From: Duodenibacillus sp964509205
GTDB lineage: Bacteria; Pseudomonadota; Gammaproteobacteria; Burkholderiales; Burkholderiaceae_F
Assembly: GCA_964509205.1 (NCBI GenBank)
Contig: CAZDVW010000007.1
Coordinates: forward strand, 1-64,000
DNA length: 64,000 nucleotides
Direction of reading: 5' to 3'
Shown here: positions 43,798 to 52,313 of the stretch, one piece after another
Position numbering within the stretch: position 1 is the first letter of the stretch
How the letters are laid out: the number at the start of each line of letters is the position of its first letter
Position numbers and translations under genes: made by a program
The notes under the pieces: model-generated
Database searches by the model: none
Told to the model about the DNA's origin: nothing
What the model saw: only the letters and a program-made list of their open reading frames with translations

Positions 43798-44523
43798 TTA
43801 ACCGGGAGCTTGCCCAGCCTCAATCTGTTCGCCAGTTAAACCAAAGCGTCGTTGTCGCCCTGCAAACCACTGCAATGCCTGCATAAACTCGCTTTCAGAA
43901 AAATCCGGCCACAGCGTGTCTGTAAACCAAAGCTCGGCATACGCGCTCTGCCAGAGAATAAAGTTTGAAATTCGCGATTCGCCTCCGGTTCGAATCATCA
44001 GATCGACAGGTCCAGAATCTCGCAAGCAGAGATTTTCTTCAATGGCTTCTTTCGTAATCGGGCAAGAGCAGCGCGAAGCACGCACTGCGGCTTGCGTGAT
44101 ATCCCAACGTCCGCTGTAGTTTGCACAGACGTTAAGACGCATCCCTCGTGCCCCTTGCGTGATCTCTTCGGCTTCGCGGATGGTGTTGCGCAACTCCGCA
44201 TCGAATGCTTCGACATCCCCGACGATTTTCAAGCGAACGCCAGCTTCAAAAAGCGGTTTTGCCTCTTTTTTCAGTCCTGAAGCAAAAAGTCGCATCAATG
44301 TACTAACCTCGGATTCCGGACGATTCCAGTTTTCCGAGGAAAATGCAAAAACACTTAAATTTGAAAGTCCGATCTTGCGAGCGCAAGAAATCAGCCCTCG
44401 AAGACTCTCCATCCCGCGGCGATGCCCCTCTGCTCGAGGCATCAACCGCGATCTGGCCCAACGCCCGTTGCCGTCCATGATAACGGCAACATGATTCGGC
44501 AACGCATTTGGCATCTGAAACAC
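43798..44523 (-). CDS. uppS: Undecaprenyl diphosphate synthase
   Basis: This 241-residue cis-prenyltransferase makes the C55 lipid carrier of peptidoglycan and O-antigen. Motifs include VAVIMDGNGRWARSR, GHRRGMESLR, FAFSSENWNRP and DLMIRTGGESRISNFILWQSAYAE (region V), all typical. The start is a GTG at 44523, with an in-frame ATG three codons on as an alternative. It lies between frr and cdsA in the canonical order. Confidence 0.96.
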   Translation of the reverse strand: MFQMPNALPNHVAVIMDGNGRWARSRLMPRAEGHRRGMESLRGLISCARKIGLSNLSVFAFSSENWNRPESEVSTLMRLFASGLKKEAKPLFEAGVRLKIVGDVEAFDAELRNTIREAEEITQGARGMRLNVCANYSGRWDITQAAVRASRCSCPITKEAIEENLCLRDSGPVDLMIRTGGESRISNFILWQSAYAELWFTDTLWPDFSESEFMQALQWFAGRQRRFGLTGEQIEAGQAPG

Positions 44524-44576
44524 AGACTCCGCTAAAGTAATTTTGAAAGATTCAAAACTTCGCAGACATCCGGCGA

Positions 44577-45140
44577 TCAGATCGTCATGACTTCTTTTTC
44601 TTTATCAGCGACGAGCGCATCAACCTTAGCAATGTAATTATCCGTCAGAACCTGCACGTCTTTTCCTGACTTCTTTTCTTCGTCTTCGCTGATCTCTTTG
44701 TCCTTGAGCAAGCGCTTGACGGCATCATTCGCTTCGCGGCGCAGATTGCGAATGGCAACCTTGGCTTCCTCGCCATCGGAACGAACGACCTTTGTGATTT
44801 CCCTGCGCCGTTCTTCCGTAAGGGCAGGAAGCGGAATCCGAATAACATCACCATTGGTTGCCGGATTCAATCCGAGATCGCTCGCGAGAATTGCCTTTTC
44901 GATCAACGGAACCATCTTGCGATCCCAAGGCTGAATCGTGATCGTCCGAGCATCAGAAACGCCGAGATTTCCCACCTGAGAAAGCGGTGTGGGAGATCCG
45001 TAATAATCCACCATGATGTGTTCGACAAGTCCTGTCGAGGCACGTCCGGTACGCATTTTTTTGAAATGTTCTTCAAGCGTCTCAATGGAACGCTTCATCT
45101 TATATTCTGTGTTCTGCTGAATTTCGCTGATTGTTGCCAT
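44577..45140 (-). CDS. frr: Ribosome recycling factor
   Basis: This 187-residue factor, with EF-G, splits post-termination ribosomes. It has the helical-bundle sequence MKRSIETLEEHFKKMRTGRAS, VDYYGSPTPLSQVGN, and a C-terminal EKEVMTI. The ATG at 45140 has GGAGG upstream; a TTG four codons earlier is rejected. It follows pyrH by 39 bp as usual. Confidence 0.97.
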   Translation of the reverse strand: MATISEIQQNTEYKMKRSIETLEEHFKKMRTGRASTGLVEHIMVDYYGSPTPLSQVGNLGVSDARTITIQPWDRKMVPLIEKAILASDLGLNPATNGDVIRIPLPALTEERRREITKVVRSDGEEAKVAIRNLRREANDAVKRLLKDKEISEDEEKKSGKDVQVLTDNYIAKVDALVADKEKEVMTI

Positions 45141-45179
45141 GTCATCCTCCAATGAGGTTTTTGCGATCTTGCACTCGAA

Positions 45180-45905
45180 TCATACGTGAACGAGCGTTCC
45201 TTCGTCTTCTCCGAGAATAACTCGACGAAGAGCGCCCTTTTTCTGAATCGAGAAGACCTTTAGGGGCATTCCTTGGTCACGACACAAGGCAAACGCTGTC
45301 GAATCCATCACCTTAAGGTGCTTAAGCATTGCCTCGTCAAACGTGATTTCTTTATAAAGCTTCGCATCGGGGTTCTTTTTCGGGTCTTCCGAATAAATAC
45401 CATCGACTTTTGTTGCTTTCAAAACGACTTCTGCCCCAATTTCTGCTGCACGCAATGCAGCCGTCGTATCTGTCGTGAAGAACGGATTTCCGGTTCCTGC
45501 TCCGAAAATAACGACTCTTCCCTTCTTAAGATGCGTCAGAGCCTTGCCGCGGATATAGGGTTCTGCAACTTGATCCATTTTGATGGCGCTCTGAACACGA
45601 GCATCAACCCCGGAATTACGAAGAGCATCCTGCAAAGCCATCGCATTCATCATTGTGGCAAGCATGCCCATATAGTCACCCGTCGCACGATCCATACCCG
45701 TCGCGCCGAGCGCAACACCGCGAAAGATATTTCCGCCGCCTACGACAATGCCGAGTTCAATACCGAGATTAACGACGTCACAGATATCGGCCACAATTTC
45801 CGAGAGTGTTTTTTTGTTGATGCCGAAGGCATCATCACCCATGAGAGATTCACCGGAAAGTTTCAAAAGGACTCGTTTGTATTTAGGTTTTATACCCTCT
45901 GACAT
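45180..45905 (-). CDS. pyrH: UMP kinase
   Basis: This 241-residue amino-acid-kinase-fold enzyme phosphorylates UMP to UDP. Motifs: KRVLLKLSGESLMGDDAFGI, VVGGGNIFRG, GTGNPFFTTDTTAALRA and DGIYSEDPKKNPDA. GGGAGA lies upstream of the ATG. In most bacteria tsf is directly upstream; here 4.3 kb of extra DNA separates them, so pyrH-frr-uppS-cdsA must have its own promoter or read-through from the insert. Confidence 0.97.
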   Translation of the reverse strand: MSEGIKPKYKRVLLKLSGESLMGDDAFGINKKTLSEIVADICDVVNLGIELGIVVGGGNIFRGVALGATGMDRATGDYMGMLATMMNAMALQDALRNSGVDARVQSAIKMDQVAEPYIRGKALTHLKKGRVVIFGAGTGNPFFTTDTTAALRAAEIGAEVVLKATKVDGIYSEDPKKNPDAKLYKEITFDEAMLKHLKVMDSTAFALCRDQGMPLKVFSIQKKGALRRVILGEDEGTLVHV

Positions 45906-46304
45906 AAATTTTCTCCCAAGCTGACAATCTCACCCGTCCGCCAAGCCGATTGACGAAGGCGTCTTTGATGTTCTCGGGGCAGGATTGTACTGAAAAAGGA
46001 AACAAGCGATACTTTTGTAAAGAACGATGCTCCCTTCAAAGTTCCAATCTTTTGAAAATTTCTTAAAAAATTAAAGATCTCGGTTCGTTTTGTGTTATCT
46101 GAAACAAGCCAAGAAATACTGAAGGCCTCTGCACTGGCGAGAAAGTCGATAAATTGGCATTCGGCGTCAGACGAATTGTGTTATTGCCGGTCTGGAATGC
46201 GCCTCGGATGGATCCGTCACGACCCATCGCCTGTTCGAGTTCGTGGAGAATCTTGATTGACGCCTCGTCCCACACTACAGCGCACTCGCCGTCGATTGCT
46301 CCGT

Positions 46305-46513
46305 TCTGCAACAGATCCCCGGACTGATCGTTCGGATCCATCCAGTAACCGCCTTTTTCTTCATAAGCCCATTGATTCGGCTCTTCGGTGAAGAATCGAG
46401 TGCGACGTGTTTCGTCCTTTGCCCAGTACTCTTTTCCATCGGCACCTGTCTTCTTGACGCAAATTACATCGCCATCACGCTTGACACCGGACAACATTTC
46501 ACGTACAGTGATC
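46305..46513. repeat. Perfect 209-bp direct repeat, copy 1
   Basis: The 209 bases are identical to 47376-47584 (offset 1071). They encode the end of the LPD3-like unit, from ITVREMLSGVKRDGD to DPNDQSGDLLQ. Sequence immediately outside the block has diverged, which suggests recent gene conversion. Confidence 0.9.
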
Positions 46514-47137
46514 GTGTCTCCAGTGTATCGGGGTGCGGTTGACATTTCTACGTTGTAGCCGTCAAGACTCACGTCCGTCGACTTAACACCCCGGTTGTCT
46601 GGAACAGAAGGCTCAACCCTCGGTTGGGCTTTTTCTGTTTCGATGCCTACAATTTGATAGGCTCCGAGCCGATCAGTCTTATTAAGGCCACTGTTTTTAC
46701 CTCCGTCTCCGATACGATCCTTAACGGTGATCTTTACAAGATACTCGCGCCCATCCACTGATGCCGGCGCATAAAAACGGTGAATTCCTTTGAGTTTTGG
46801 ATCTTCGCCTTTGACCCTTTGAGTTGCCTTAATGTCGCGATAACTTTCAGCAGGGAAAGCGTTTGCAACAATCCTCGGTAAGTTACGAAGGATTGTCAAA
46901 TTGTCTTGACGAACAGGAGAATCGGTCGCACCGCGCGACTCAGAGAACAACCGTGAAATTCCATGAATAACTTCATCTTTATCTCCTTTTGTCAATGTGA
47001 ATACCCATCCCGTTGCATCATTTCGGAGAGTAACCGCCGGCTTTTCTCCAACATACGGATCGAGCGTCTTGTTCAACGTGGCGTTATTCGGTGTGCTGTC
47101 TGACGCGTCACCTTCAAGGCGAGACACTTTGACTTGA

Positions 47138-47197
47138 TAATCCGGATTCTTCTCTGCTCTGTCGCCGAACTGCCACTCTCTGCCCTGCGTAAACGGC
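47138..47197. repeat. 60-bp near-identical direct repeat, copy 1
   Basis: It matches 48185-48244 with one visible mismatch and encodes the beginning of the second LPD3-like unit (KNPDY back to PFTQGREW). Confidence 0.85.
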
Positions 47198-47375
47198 ATG
47201 GCATATTCACCCGGCACGCTGAGACTCTTGCTGTCTTTCGACCACGTGATCTTCGCGGCAAAACTATCAATCTGATCCGGCGCAATGCCGTTGGCTCTTG
47301 CCAGCGACATCACCGCTCGCGAGTTAATGTCGGCCTGAACATCGCTCTCTTCTTTTGAGAAAACCCCGCCATTCA

Positions 47376-47584
47376 TCTGCAACAGATCCCCGGACTGATC
47401 GTTCGGATCCATCCAGTAACCGCCTTTTTCTTCATAAGCCCATTGATTCGGCTCTTCGGTGAAGAATCGAGTGCGACGTGTTTCGTCCTTTGCCCAGTAC
47501 TCTTTTCCATCGGCACCTGTCTTCTTGACGCAAATTACATCGCCATCACGCTTGACACCGGACAACATTTCACGTACAGTGATC
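47376..47584. repeat. Perfect 209-bp direct repeat, copy 2
   Basis: This is identical in every base to 46305-46513 and in the same orientation. It ends the first LPD3-like unit of the remnant gene. Confidence 0.9.
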
Positions 47585-48184
47585 TCGTCTGAGGCGTAGC
47601 GAGGGACGGTCGCCACTTCTACGATTTGGCTACGGTCTGCGTCCGGCGACACTTCGCTTGTAGCCTCAGAATGAGAAGGCTTGGTCATTGACTGAGCCTT
47701 TTCTGTCTCTATGCCAACAATCTGATAAGCGCCGAGGCGATCTTTACCACCAACTCCCTTGCTTCCATCTCCAGTTCGATCTTTCACCGTAACCTTTACA
47801 AGATACTCTTGATTGCCAACAACCACCGGCGCATAAAAACGGTGAATTCCCTTTAAGTTGTCGTCCGTTCCCTTGACTCCCTGATTCGCCTTAATGTCTC
47901 TATAACTCTCGGCTGGGAAAGCCCTCTGAACAATTTCTTGAAGATGCTCGAGAATCGTTAAGTTATCTCTGCGTGAGTCGCCTGTCTCTCCTTCTAATTG
48001 ACCAATTCCGTGAGCAACTTCTTTCTTATCGTTGTTGCTTAATGTAAAGACCCAGCCAGTTGAATCGTTCCTCAACTGTACCTTCGGTGACTCTCCTGTG
48101 TAGTCCTCCAGAACTTCTTCAACCTTTTTATTGCTCGGGATCGTCTCATCCGAACTTCCCTCAAGTCGCGTTACCTTAACCTTG

Positions 48185-48244
48185 TAATCCGGATTCTTCT
48201 CCGCTCTGTCGCCGAACTGCCACTCTCTGCCCTGCGTAAACGGC
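48185..48244. repeat. 60-bp near-identical direct repeat, copy 2
   Basis: It matches 47138-47197 with one mismatch and encodes the beginning of the first LPD3-like unit. Sequence beyond 48244 is unrelated between copies, so this edge is a duplication or recombination boundary. Confidence 0.85.
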
Positions 48245-48314
48245 TCTGTCTGATTGTGAGTGAGGCTGCAACTAAAAGAAATGACCAACAGCTTCTGGCA
48301 ATGAAGAGTGTCTA

Positions 48315-48355
48315 TTCAAAAAAACTCTTCGAAACAACCAAGTTCCGAAGAGTTT
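48315..48355 (-). terminator. Intrinsic terminator after the DASS transporter
   Basis: On the minus strand AAACTCTTCG (48355-48346) pairs perfectly with CGAAGAGTTT (48331-48322) and runs into a tract of seven T. It lies 65-100 bases after the transporter stop and insulates the remnant gene. Confidence 0.75.
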
Positions 48356-48383
48356 CTTGATTAAATGATCAAAATGCTTTGAA

Positions 48384-48412
48384 GACGCTTCGACGGACAG
48401 CGCCGAAGCGTC
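48384..48412 (-). terminator. Second hairpin after the DASS transporter
   Basis: GACGCTTCG (48384-48392) pairs with CGAAGCGTC (48404-48412), just after the transporter stop. The T tail is weak. It forms a tandem pair with the stronger terminator downstream. Confidence 0.5.
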
Positions 48413-48419
48413 ATTGACA

Positions 48420-49832
48420 TCAGAACAGACCGATGACCTTCCACCAAGCCATTCCGATCGTCAACCAAACCACTGTGTTGACGGTGCAGATCACAAAACC
48501 ATTGCGCCACCACTCATTCTGAGAGACGTAGCCAGCTCCGAAATACACGGGAGCCGCACCATTGCCGTAGTGAGTCAGAGAAATCGGCAAGTTGGCAAAA
48601 ATACCGAAAGCAACCGCCGTCATGAGAGCCGGGGCTCCGCAGGCAACCGCCACTGCAGTAAATGCGGCATACATCGCCGAGATTCGTGCCGTCACAGACG
48701 CAAAGCAATAATGCGAATACGTGTAAATCAACGAAATGATCAAGAACGAAGCGATCCATCCCATATGCGCAGAGGAAATACCGCTTGCAATAAAGGCAGC
48801 AGCCCACTTAATGAAACCAGACTTCGCCAATGCCGTTGCAAGCGCCATCAGTCCGCCCATCCAGAACATGGCATCCCAAGCACCTTTTTCGGAAAGAATA
48901 TCTTTCCAGCTCAAGACCTTGGAGATGAGCATGATGGACACGGCAACCATCGCAATCGGAGTTGCACCTAAACCAGTAAGGCTACCTGTCGCCCACAAGA
49001 CAAGGCACATTACAAAGACAAAAGCGAGAACGCATTCGTCCTTGCTCATCGGTCCCATCTTTGCGAGTTCTTCCGTTGCAAGAGCACGTGCATTCGGAAT
49101 TGTCTTAATCTCAGGAGGCGCAATCTTCAAAAGAACGAGCGGAACTAAGAAAAGACAGACGAGTCCCGGAACGATTGCGGCCACAGCCCACTCCATCCAC
49201 GTCAACTCGACTCCGACGGCACTTGCGGCAAGTCCCACGCACAAGGGGTTTCCGGCCATTGACGTCAAAAACATCATGCATGTGACGGCATCAGCATGGA
49301 AACCAACCTGCATCAGATACTTACCAATCTTTCCTGCCGAGGGGCCCGGCTCCGATCCAAAGGCACTGCTTAAGGACTGAACAATTGGGTAGAACACGCC
49401 ACCGCCTCGAGCCGTTGCTGAGGGCATCGCAGGCGAAATAATGAGCTCTGACAAGCAAATCGAGTATCCCAATGAAACGGCACTCTTGCCAATCGCTTTA
49501 ATAATGCAGAACGCAATTCTGCGTCCGAGTCCTGTCTTAATAAAACCGCGGGACAGAAAGAAAGCGCAAACGATCAACCAGATCGTTCCGTTTCCAAACC
49601 CCATCAGTACATCTTTTGTCTTCAGGATGCCAAAGAACGCACAAAAAGTAAGTGCCAAAAAGGCAACGGCGCCCATTGGGATAGGCTGCAAAATAAACCC
49701 GGCGATTGTGGCCACAAAGATGGCGAACAAATGCCACGCTGCCGGCGTCAAACCCTGCGGAACCGGAAGGAACCACAGGATCACCCCAAGTCCCAAGACG
49801 ATAGCCCATTTTTTCAGGGCAACTGTATCCAT
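48420..49832 (-). CDS. DASS-family (SLC13-like) dicarboxylate/anion transporter
   Basis: This 470-residue inner-membrane protein has about twelve hydrophobic segments and DASS-family features: GFGNGTIWLIVCAFFLSRGF, GLGRRIAF, SPAMPSATARGGGVFYPI and LTHYGNGAAPVYFGAGYV. It resembles CitT/TtdT carriers for citrate, tartrate, succinate or 2-oxoglutarate. AGGAGA precedes the ATG. It lies alone between tsf and pyrH, in an insert that interrupts a normally contiguous operon, with its own terminators. With the dcu gene it adds to a dicarboxylate-centred metabolism. The substrate is not certain. Confidence 0.85.
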   Translation of the reverse strand: MDTVALKKWAIVLGLGVILWFLPVPQGLTPAAWHLFAIFVATIAGFILQPIPMGAVAFLALTFCAFFGILKTKDVLMGFGNGTIWLIVCAFFLSRGFIKTGLGRRIAFCIIKAIGKSAVSLGYSICLSELIISPAMPSATARGGGVFYPIVQSLSSAFGSEPGPSAGKIGKYLMQVGFHADAVTCMMFLTSMAGNPLCVGLAASAVGVELTWMEWAVAAIVPGLVCLFLVPLVLLKIAPPEIKTIPNARALATEELAKMGPMSKDECVLAFVFVMCLVLWATGSLTGLGATPIAMVAVSIMLISKVLSWKDILSEKGAWDAMFWMGGLMALATALAKSGFIKWAAAFIASGISSAHMGWIASFLIISLIYTYSHYCFASVTARISAMYAAFTAVAVACGAPALMTAVAFGIFANLPISLTHYGNGAAPVYFGAGYVSQNEWWRNGFVICTVNTVVWLTIGMAWWKVIGLF

Positions 49833-50151
49833 GATCTTCTCCTCTGAAAATGTTGTTGCCGGCGAGTCAAAGTACGATCCGTCCTTTTCGACTCCCCCGC
49901 GGAAAGAGGACCGAGCAAATACAAAACAAAAAGCTCTCGAACCGCACTTTGTCTTCTTTCAGGGAAAAGAAAACAATCAGTGTGTCGGGTTGCCTTGTTG
50001 CCAAGTATCCCTCAACTGCAACCGACACCCTATTTTAATACTAGTAAAAACCCGAATATACATGAATACGGCCTTGTTTTTGAACAGAACCTGTCTGAAA
50101 AAGTACACACATTCATGACACGTTAAAGCCATCCGAACCTATTTTTTTCCT
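49833..50151 (-). other. Gene-free gap upstream of the DASS transporter
   Basis: No convincing gene is present. AT-rich sequence around 50031-50062 could hold the transporter promoter on the minus strand (TAAAAT-like box near 50035), but no good -35 partner was found. The tsf terminator bounds the gap. Confidence 0.3.
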
Positions 50152-50187
50152 CAAAAAAACGGCGACCCGTCTGATGGATCGCCGTTT
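50152..50187 (-). terminator. Intrinsic terminator of the rpsB-tsf operon
   Basis: On the minus strand AAACGGCGA (50187-50179) pairs with TCGCCGTTT (50165-50157), followed by a run of seven T. It lies 37 bases after tsf, so rpsB-tsf is closed off as a separate unit from pyrH. Confidence 0.8.
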
Positions 50188-50223
50188 ATACAAAAGGCAA
50201 AAAGTCTTATCGACTCAAGCAAA

Positions 50224-51111
50224 TTACATCTTCGCAGCCGCTTGCTGAGCCGCAACTTCTGCTGCAAAATCCTCATTGCGCTTGGCAAGACCCTCGCCAA
50301 CAACGTAGAGCACGAAACCGGAAACCTGAGCTCCCTTGCTCTTTAAGAGTTGACCAACAGTCACCTTATCGTCTTTCACAAACGGTTGATTCAAAAGCGT
50401 GACCTCTTTGAGGAACTTCTGCACAGATCCCTCTGCAATCTTTTCCAGAATGGCAGCGGGTTTTCCGGCTTCTTTGGCCTTCTCGAGAGCAACACGACGC
50501 TCTGTTTCGATCAACGTCGGATCGATTCCGTCCTTATCAAGAGCCTTCGGTTTGGATGCTGCGATGTGCATCGCTACGTCATGAGCAACTTCATCATCGC
50601 CGCCGACGATGTCAGCGAGAACGCCGATCTTCGAGCCGCCGTGGACATAACTGTGCAGTTTGCCAGCAGCCTGCATGCGAACGAAGCGACGGAAAGACAT
50701 GTTCTCTCCAATCTTTCCAACGAGGTCCTTGCGAACCTGCTCAAGGGGCTTGCCGTCCAAATCGAGAGCCAAAAGCGCCTCGACGTCAGCCGGAGCCTTT
50801 TCCGCCACAAGGCGAACGGCATCCTTGGCCATCTTTTGGAATTCCGGATTCTTCGCCACAAAGTCTGTTTCCGAATTCAACTCGAGAATAGCGCCTGTCT
50901 TGGCATCGTCGCTGATATAGATAGCGACAATTCCTTCTGCCGTGATACGGGAAGCCGCCTTCGTGGCCTTATTGCCCAACTTCACGCGAAGGATCTCTTC
51001 AGCCTTGACGACATCGCCTTCGGCTTCCGTCAAAGCCTTTTTGCACTCCATCATGGGCGCATCGGTTTTTTCACGCAATGCCTTGACCATAGCAGCAGTA
51101 ATAACAGCCAT
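50224..51111 (-). CDS. tsf: Elongation factor Ts
   Basis: This 295-residue nucleotide-exchange factor for EF-Tu starts MAVITAAMVKALREKTDAPMMECKKAL, with the N-terminal UBA-like domain and the EF-Ts signature around TDAPMMECKKALTE. The core (NSETDFVAKNPEFQ, then MHIAASKPKAL) is typical. GGAG lies upstream of the ATG. It follows rpsB with a palindromic hairpin between. Confidence 0.97.
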   Translation of the reverse strand: MAVITAAMVKALREKTDAPMMECKKALTEAEGDVVKAEEILRVKLGNKATKAASRITAEGIVAIYISDDAKTGAILELNSETDFVAKNPEFQKMAKDAVRLVAEKAPADVEALLALDLDGKPLEQVRKDLVGKIGENMSFRRFVRMQAAGKLHSYVHGGSKIGVLADIVGGDDEVAHDVAMHIAASKPKALDKDGIDPTLIETERRVALEKAKEAGKPAAILEKIAEGSVQKFLKEVTLLNQPFVKDDKVTVGQLLKSKGAQVSGFVLYVVGEGLAKRNEDFAAEVAAQQAAAKM

Positions 51112-51172
51112 AACTCACTCCTAGAATGTCCCGTCGTCTTTGCTTTAACGACAGGAGAAATTAAAAACAGAA

Positions 51173-51192
51173 GCCCGAAGTTAACTTCGGGC
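51173..51192 (-). terminator. Perfect 20-bp palindrome between rpsB and tsf
   Basis: GCCCGAAGTTAACTTCGGGC forms an 8-bp stem with a TTAA loop, 11 bases after the rpsB stop on the minus strand, followed by TTCTGTTTTT. It is probably an attenuator or RNA-processing hairpin that sets the S2 to EF-Ts ratio. Confidence 0.65.
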
Positions 51193-51202
51193 AAAAGGCA
51201 AA

Positions 51203-51937
51203 TTACTGAGCCGGTGTCTCTTCGACAAACTCTTCAGCCGGTTTGTCACCGGTTGCCGCATCTTCCTTACCGCTCAAAACAGCATCGGCGATTCCGCTTG
51301 CATAGATAGCAACGGCTTTGCCAGAGTCATCATTGCCGGGAATGACATAGTCAACACCCTCCGGGCTGTGGTTGGTATCGACAACAGCGATGACCGGAAT
51401 TCCAAGCTTGTTGGCTTCGGCAATGGCAATCTTGTGATAGCCGACGTCGACGATAAAGAGAGCATCCGGCAGGCTTGTCATTTCTTTGATGCCGCCGATG
51501 GACTTGTTCAACTTCTCGATCTCACGGCTGAAATCAAGAGCTTCTTTCTTGCTCATCTTTTCAAGGCCGCCATCGGCAATGACCTGTTCCATCTCCTTGA
51601 GGTGCTTGATCGTCTGCTTGACGGTCTTAAAGTTGGTCAGCGTACCGCCCAACCAGCGCTGATCAACCCAGCAGCAACCGGCTCTCTGAGCCTGCTCAAC
51701 GATGATCTCGCGTCCGCCGCGCTTTGTATCGACAAAGAGCACCTTGCCGCCACGAGCCGTCAGATCACGGACAAACTTTTGTGCCTGAGCGAACTTTTCG
51801 ACGGTCTTTTCGAGGTTGATGATGTGAATCTTGTTGCGAGCTCCGAAGATGTACTGAGCCATCTTAGGATTCCAAAAACGAGTCTGGTGACCAAAATGGC
51901 AGCCAGCCTCAAGCATTTCACGCATGCTTACAGACAT
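51203..51937 (-). CDS. rpsB: 30S ribosomal protein S2
   Basis: This 244-residue protein starts MSVSMREMLEAGCHFGHQTR at the ATG 51937, which has GGAG upstream; the longer frame is rejected. Typical S2 motifs are WNPKMAQYIFGARNKIHIINLEKT, RWLGGTLTNFKTV and PGNDDSGKAVAIYASGIADAV. It heads the rpsB-tsf operon, with a good promoter at 52087-52116. Confidence 0.97.
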   Translation of the reverse strand: MSVSMREMLEAGCHFGHQTRFWNPKMAQYIFGARNKIHIINLEKTVEKFAQAQKFVRDLTARGGKVLFVDTKRGGREIIVEQAQRAGCCWVDQRWLGGTLTNFKTVKQTIKHLKEMEQVIADGGLEKMSKKEALDFSREIEKLNKSIGGIKEMTSLPDALFIVDVGYHKIAIAEANKLGIPVIAVVDTNHSPEGVDYVIPGNDDSGKAVAIYASGIADAVLSGKEDAATGDKPAEEFVEETPAQ

Positions 51938-52080
51938 GATAATCTCCAAGGTTAATGTCTCACGCCGCGGCCAAAGTGACAAATTTTGATTCACCTCGGA
52001 CTAGCGCGCGGCGCGCTATTTACAACCCGTGAAACAACAACGAATGCACGGGCAATCAATCCTCCTTCCCTACGAAGGAG
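51938..52080 (-). promoter_or_regulatory. rpsB leader, possible S2 autoregulatory region
   Basis: About 140 bases separate the predicted transcription start from rpsB. The leader contains a GC-rich self-complementary run (GCGCGCCGCGCGC near 52004-52018) and other short complementary segments. S2 represses its own mRNA through the leader in other proteobacteria. A similar role here is inference. Confidence 0.35.
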
Positions 52081-52086
52081 GAGCGG

Positions 52087-52116
52087 ATTATATCGGCAAA
52101 ATCGATTCCGTTGCAA
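52087..52116 (-). promoter_or_regulatory. Sigma-70 promoter of rpsB-tsf
   Basis: On the minus strand TTGCAA (52116-52111), an 18-bp spacer and a perfect TATAAT (52092-52087) form a strong promoter about 140 bp upstream of rpsB. Confidence 0.7.
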
Positions 52117-52210
52117 TGGGTTTAGCCTTTATGTTTTTTGCAGAATCTTCTCATGAACTCCTGTCAAAAATATTTACATTTCTAACTAATAAAATGTCCT
52201 TATTTTGCCG

Positions 52211-52240
52211 TTGAATCGGATCAATAGCATCAGTTAAAAT
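52211..52240 (+). promoter_or_regulatory. Candidate sigma-70 promoter of ileS
   Basis: TTGAAT (52211-52216), an 18-bp spacer and TAAAAT (52235-52240) lie about 75 bp before the ileS start and are divergent from the rpsB promoter. Confidence 0.5.
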
Positions 52241-52313
52241 CCGGCTCTCGCTCTCGAAGCGATCGAAAATTCATTGTTTAACCAGAAGAGCCCGAGGGGG
52301 CCTGGAGAGACCT

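Larger units (their letters stand above)
46063..48288 (-). pseudogene. Remnant of a phage/ICE polyvalent protein with duplicated LPD3-like domain
   Basis: This open frame of 741 codons has only a TTG start without a ribosome site and no ATG near its beginning, so it looks like an internal fragment. Residues about 16-304 and 364-661 are two copies of one unit, each starting PFTQGREWQFGDRAEKNPDY and ending DPNDQSGDLLQ. Each unit resembles LPD3 of large polyvalent proteins (domain with tG..F.L, L..I...AFP and IHRFYAP...YLV.VTV.D). A C-terminal piece (NNTIRLTPNANLSTF) is like the part of such proteins just before a zinc-protease HE.GH motif, then stops abruptly. It probably derives from a mobile element. 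It could still be transcribed. Confidence 0.6.

Noticed and set aside
46305..47584. CRISPR or insertion-sequence interpretation of the repeats
   Set aside because: There are only two copies, they lie inside one reading frame and they have no terminal inverted repeats, spacers or transposase.
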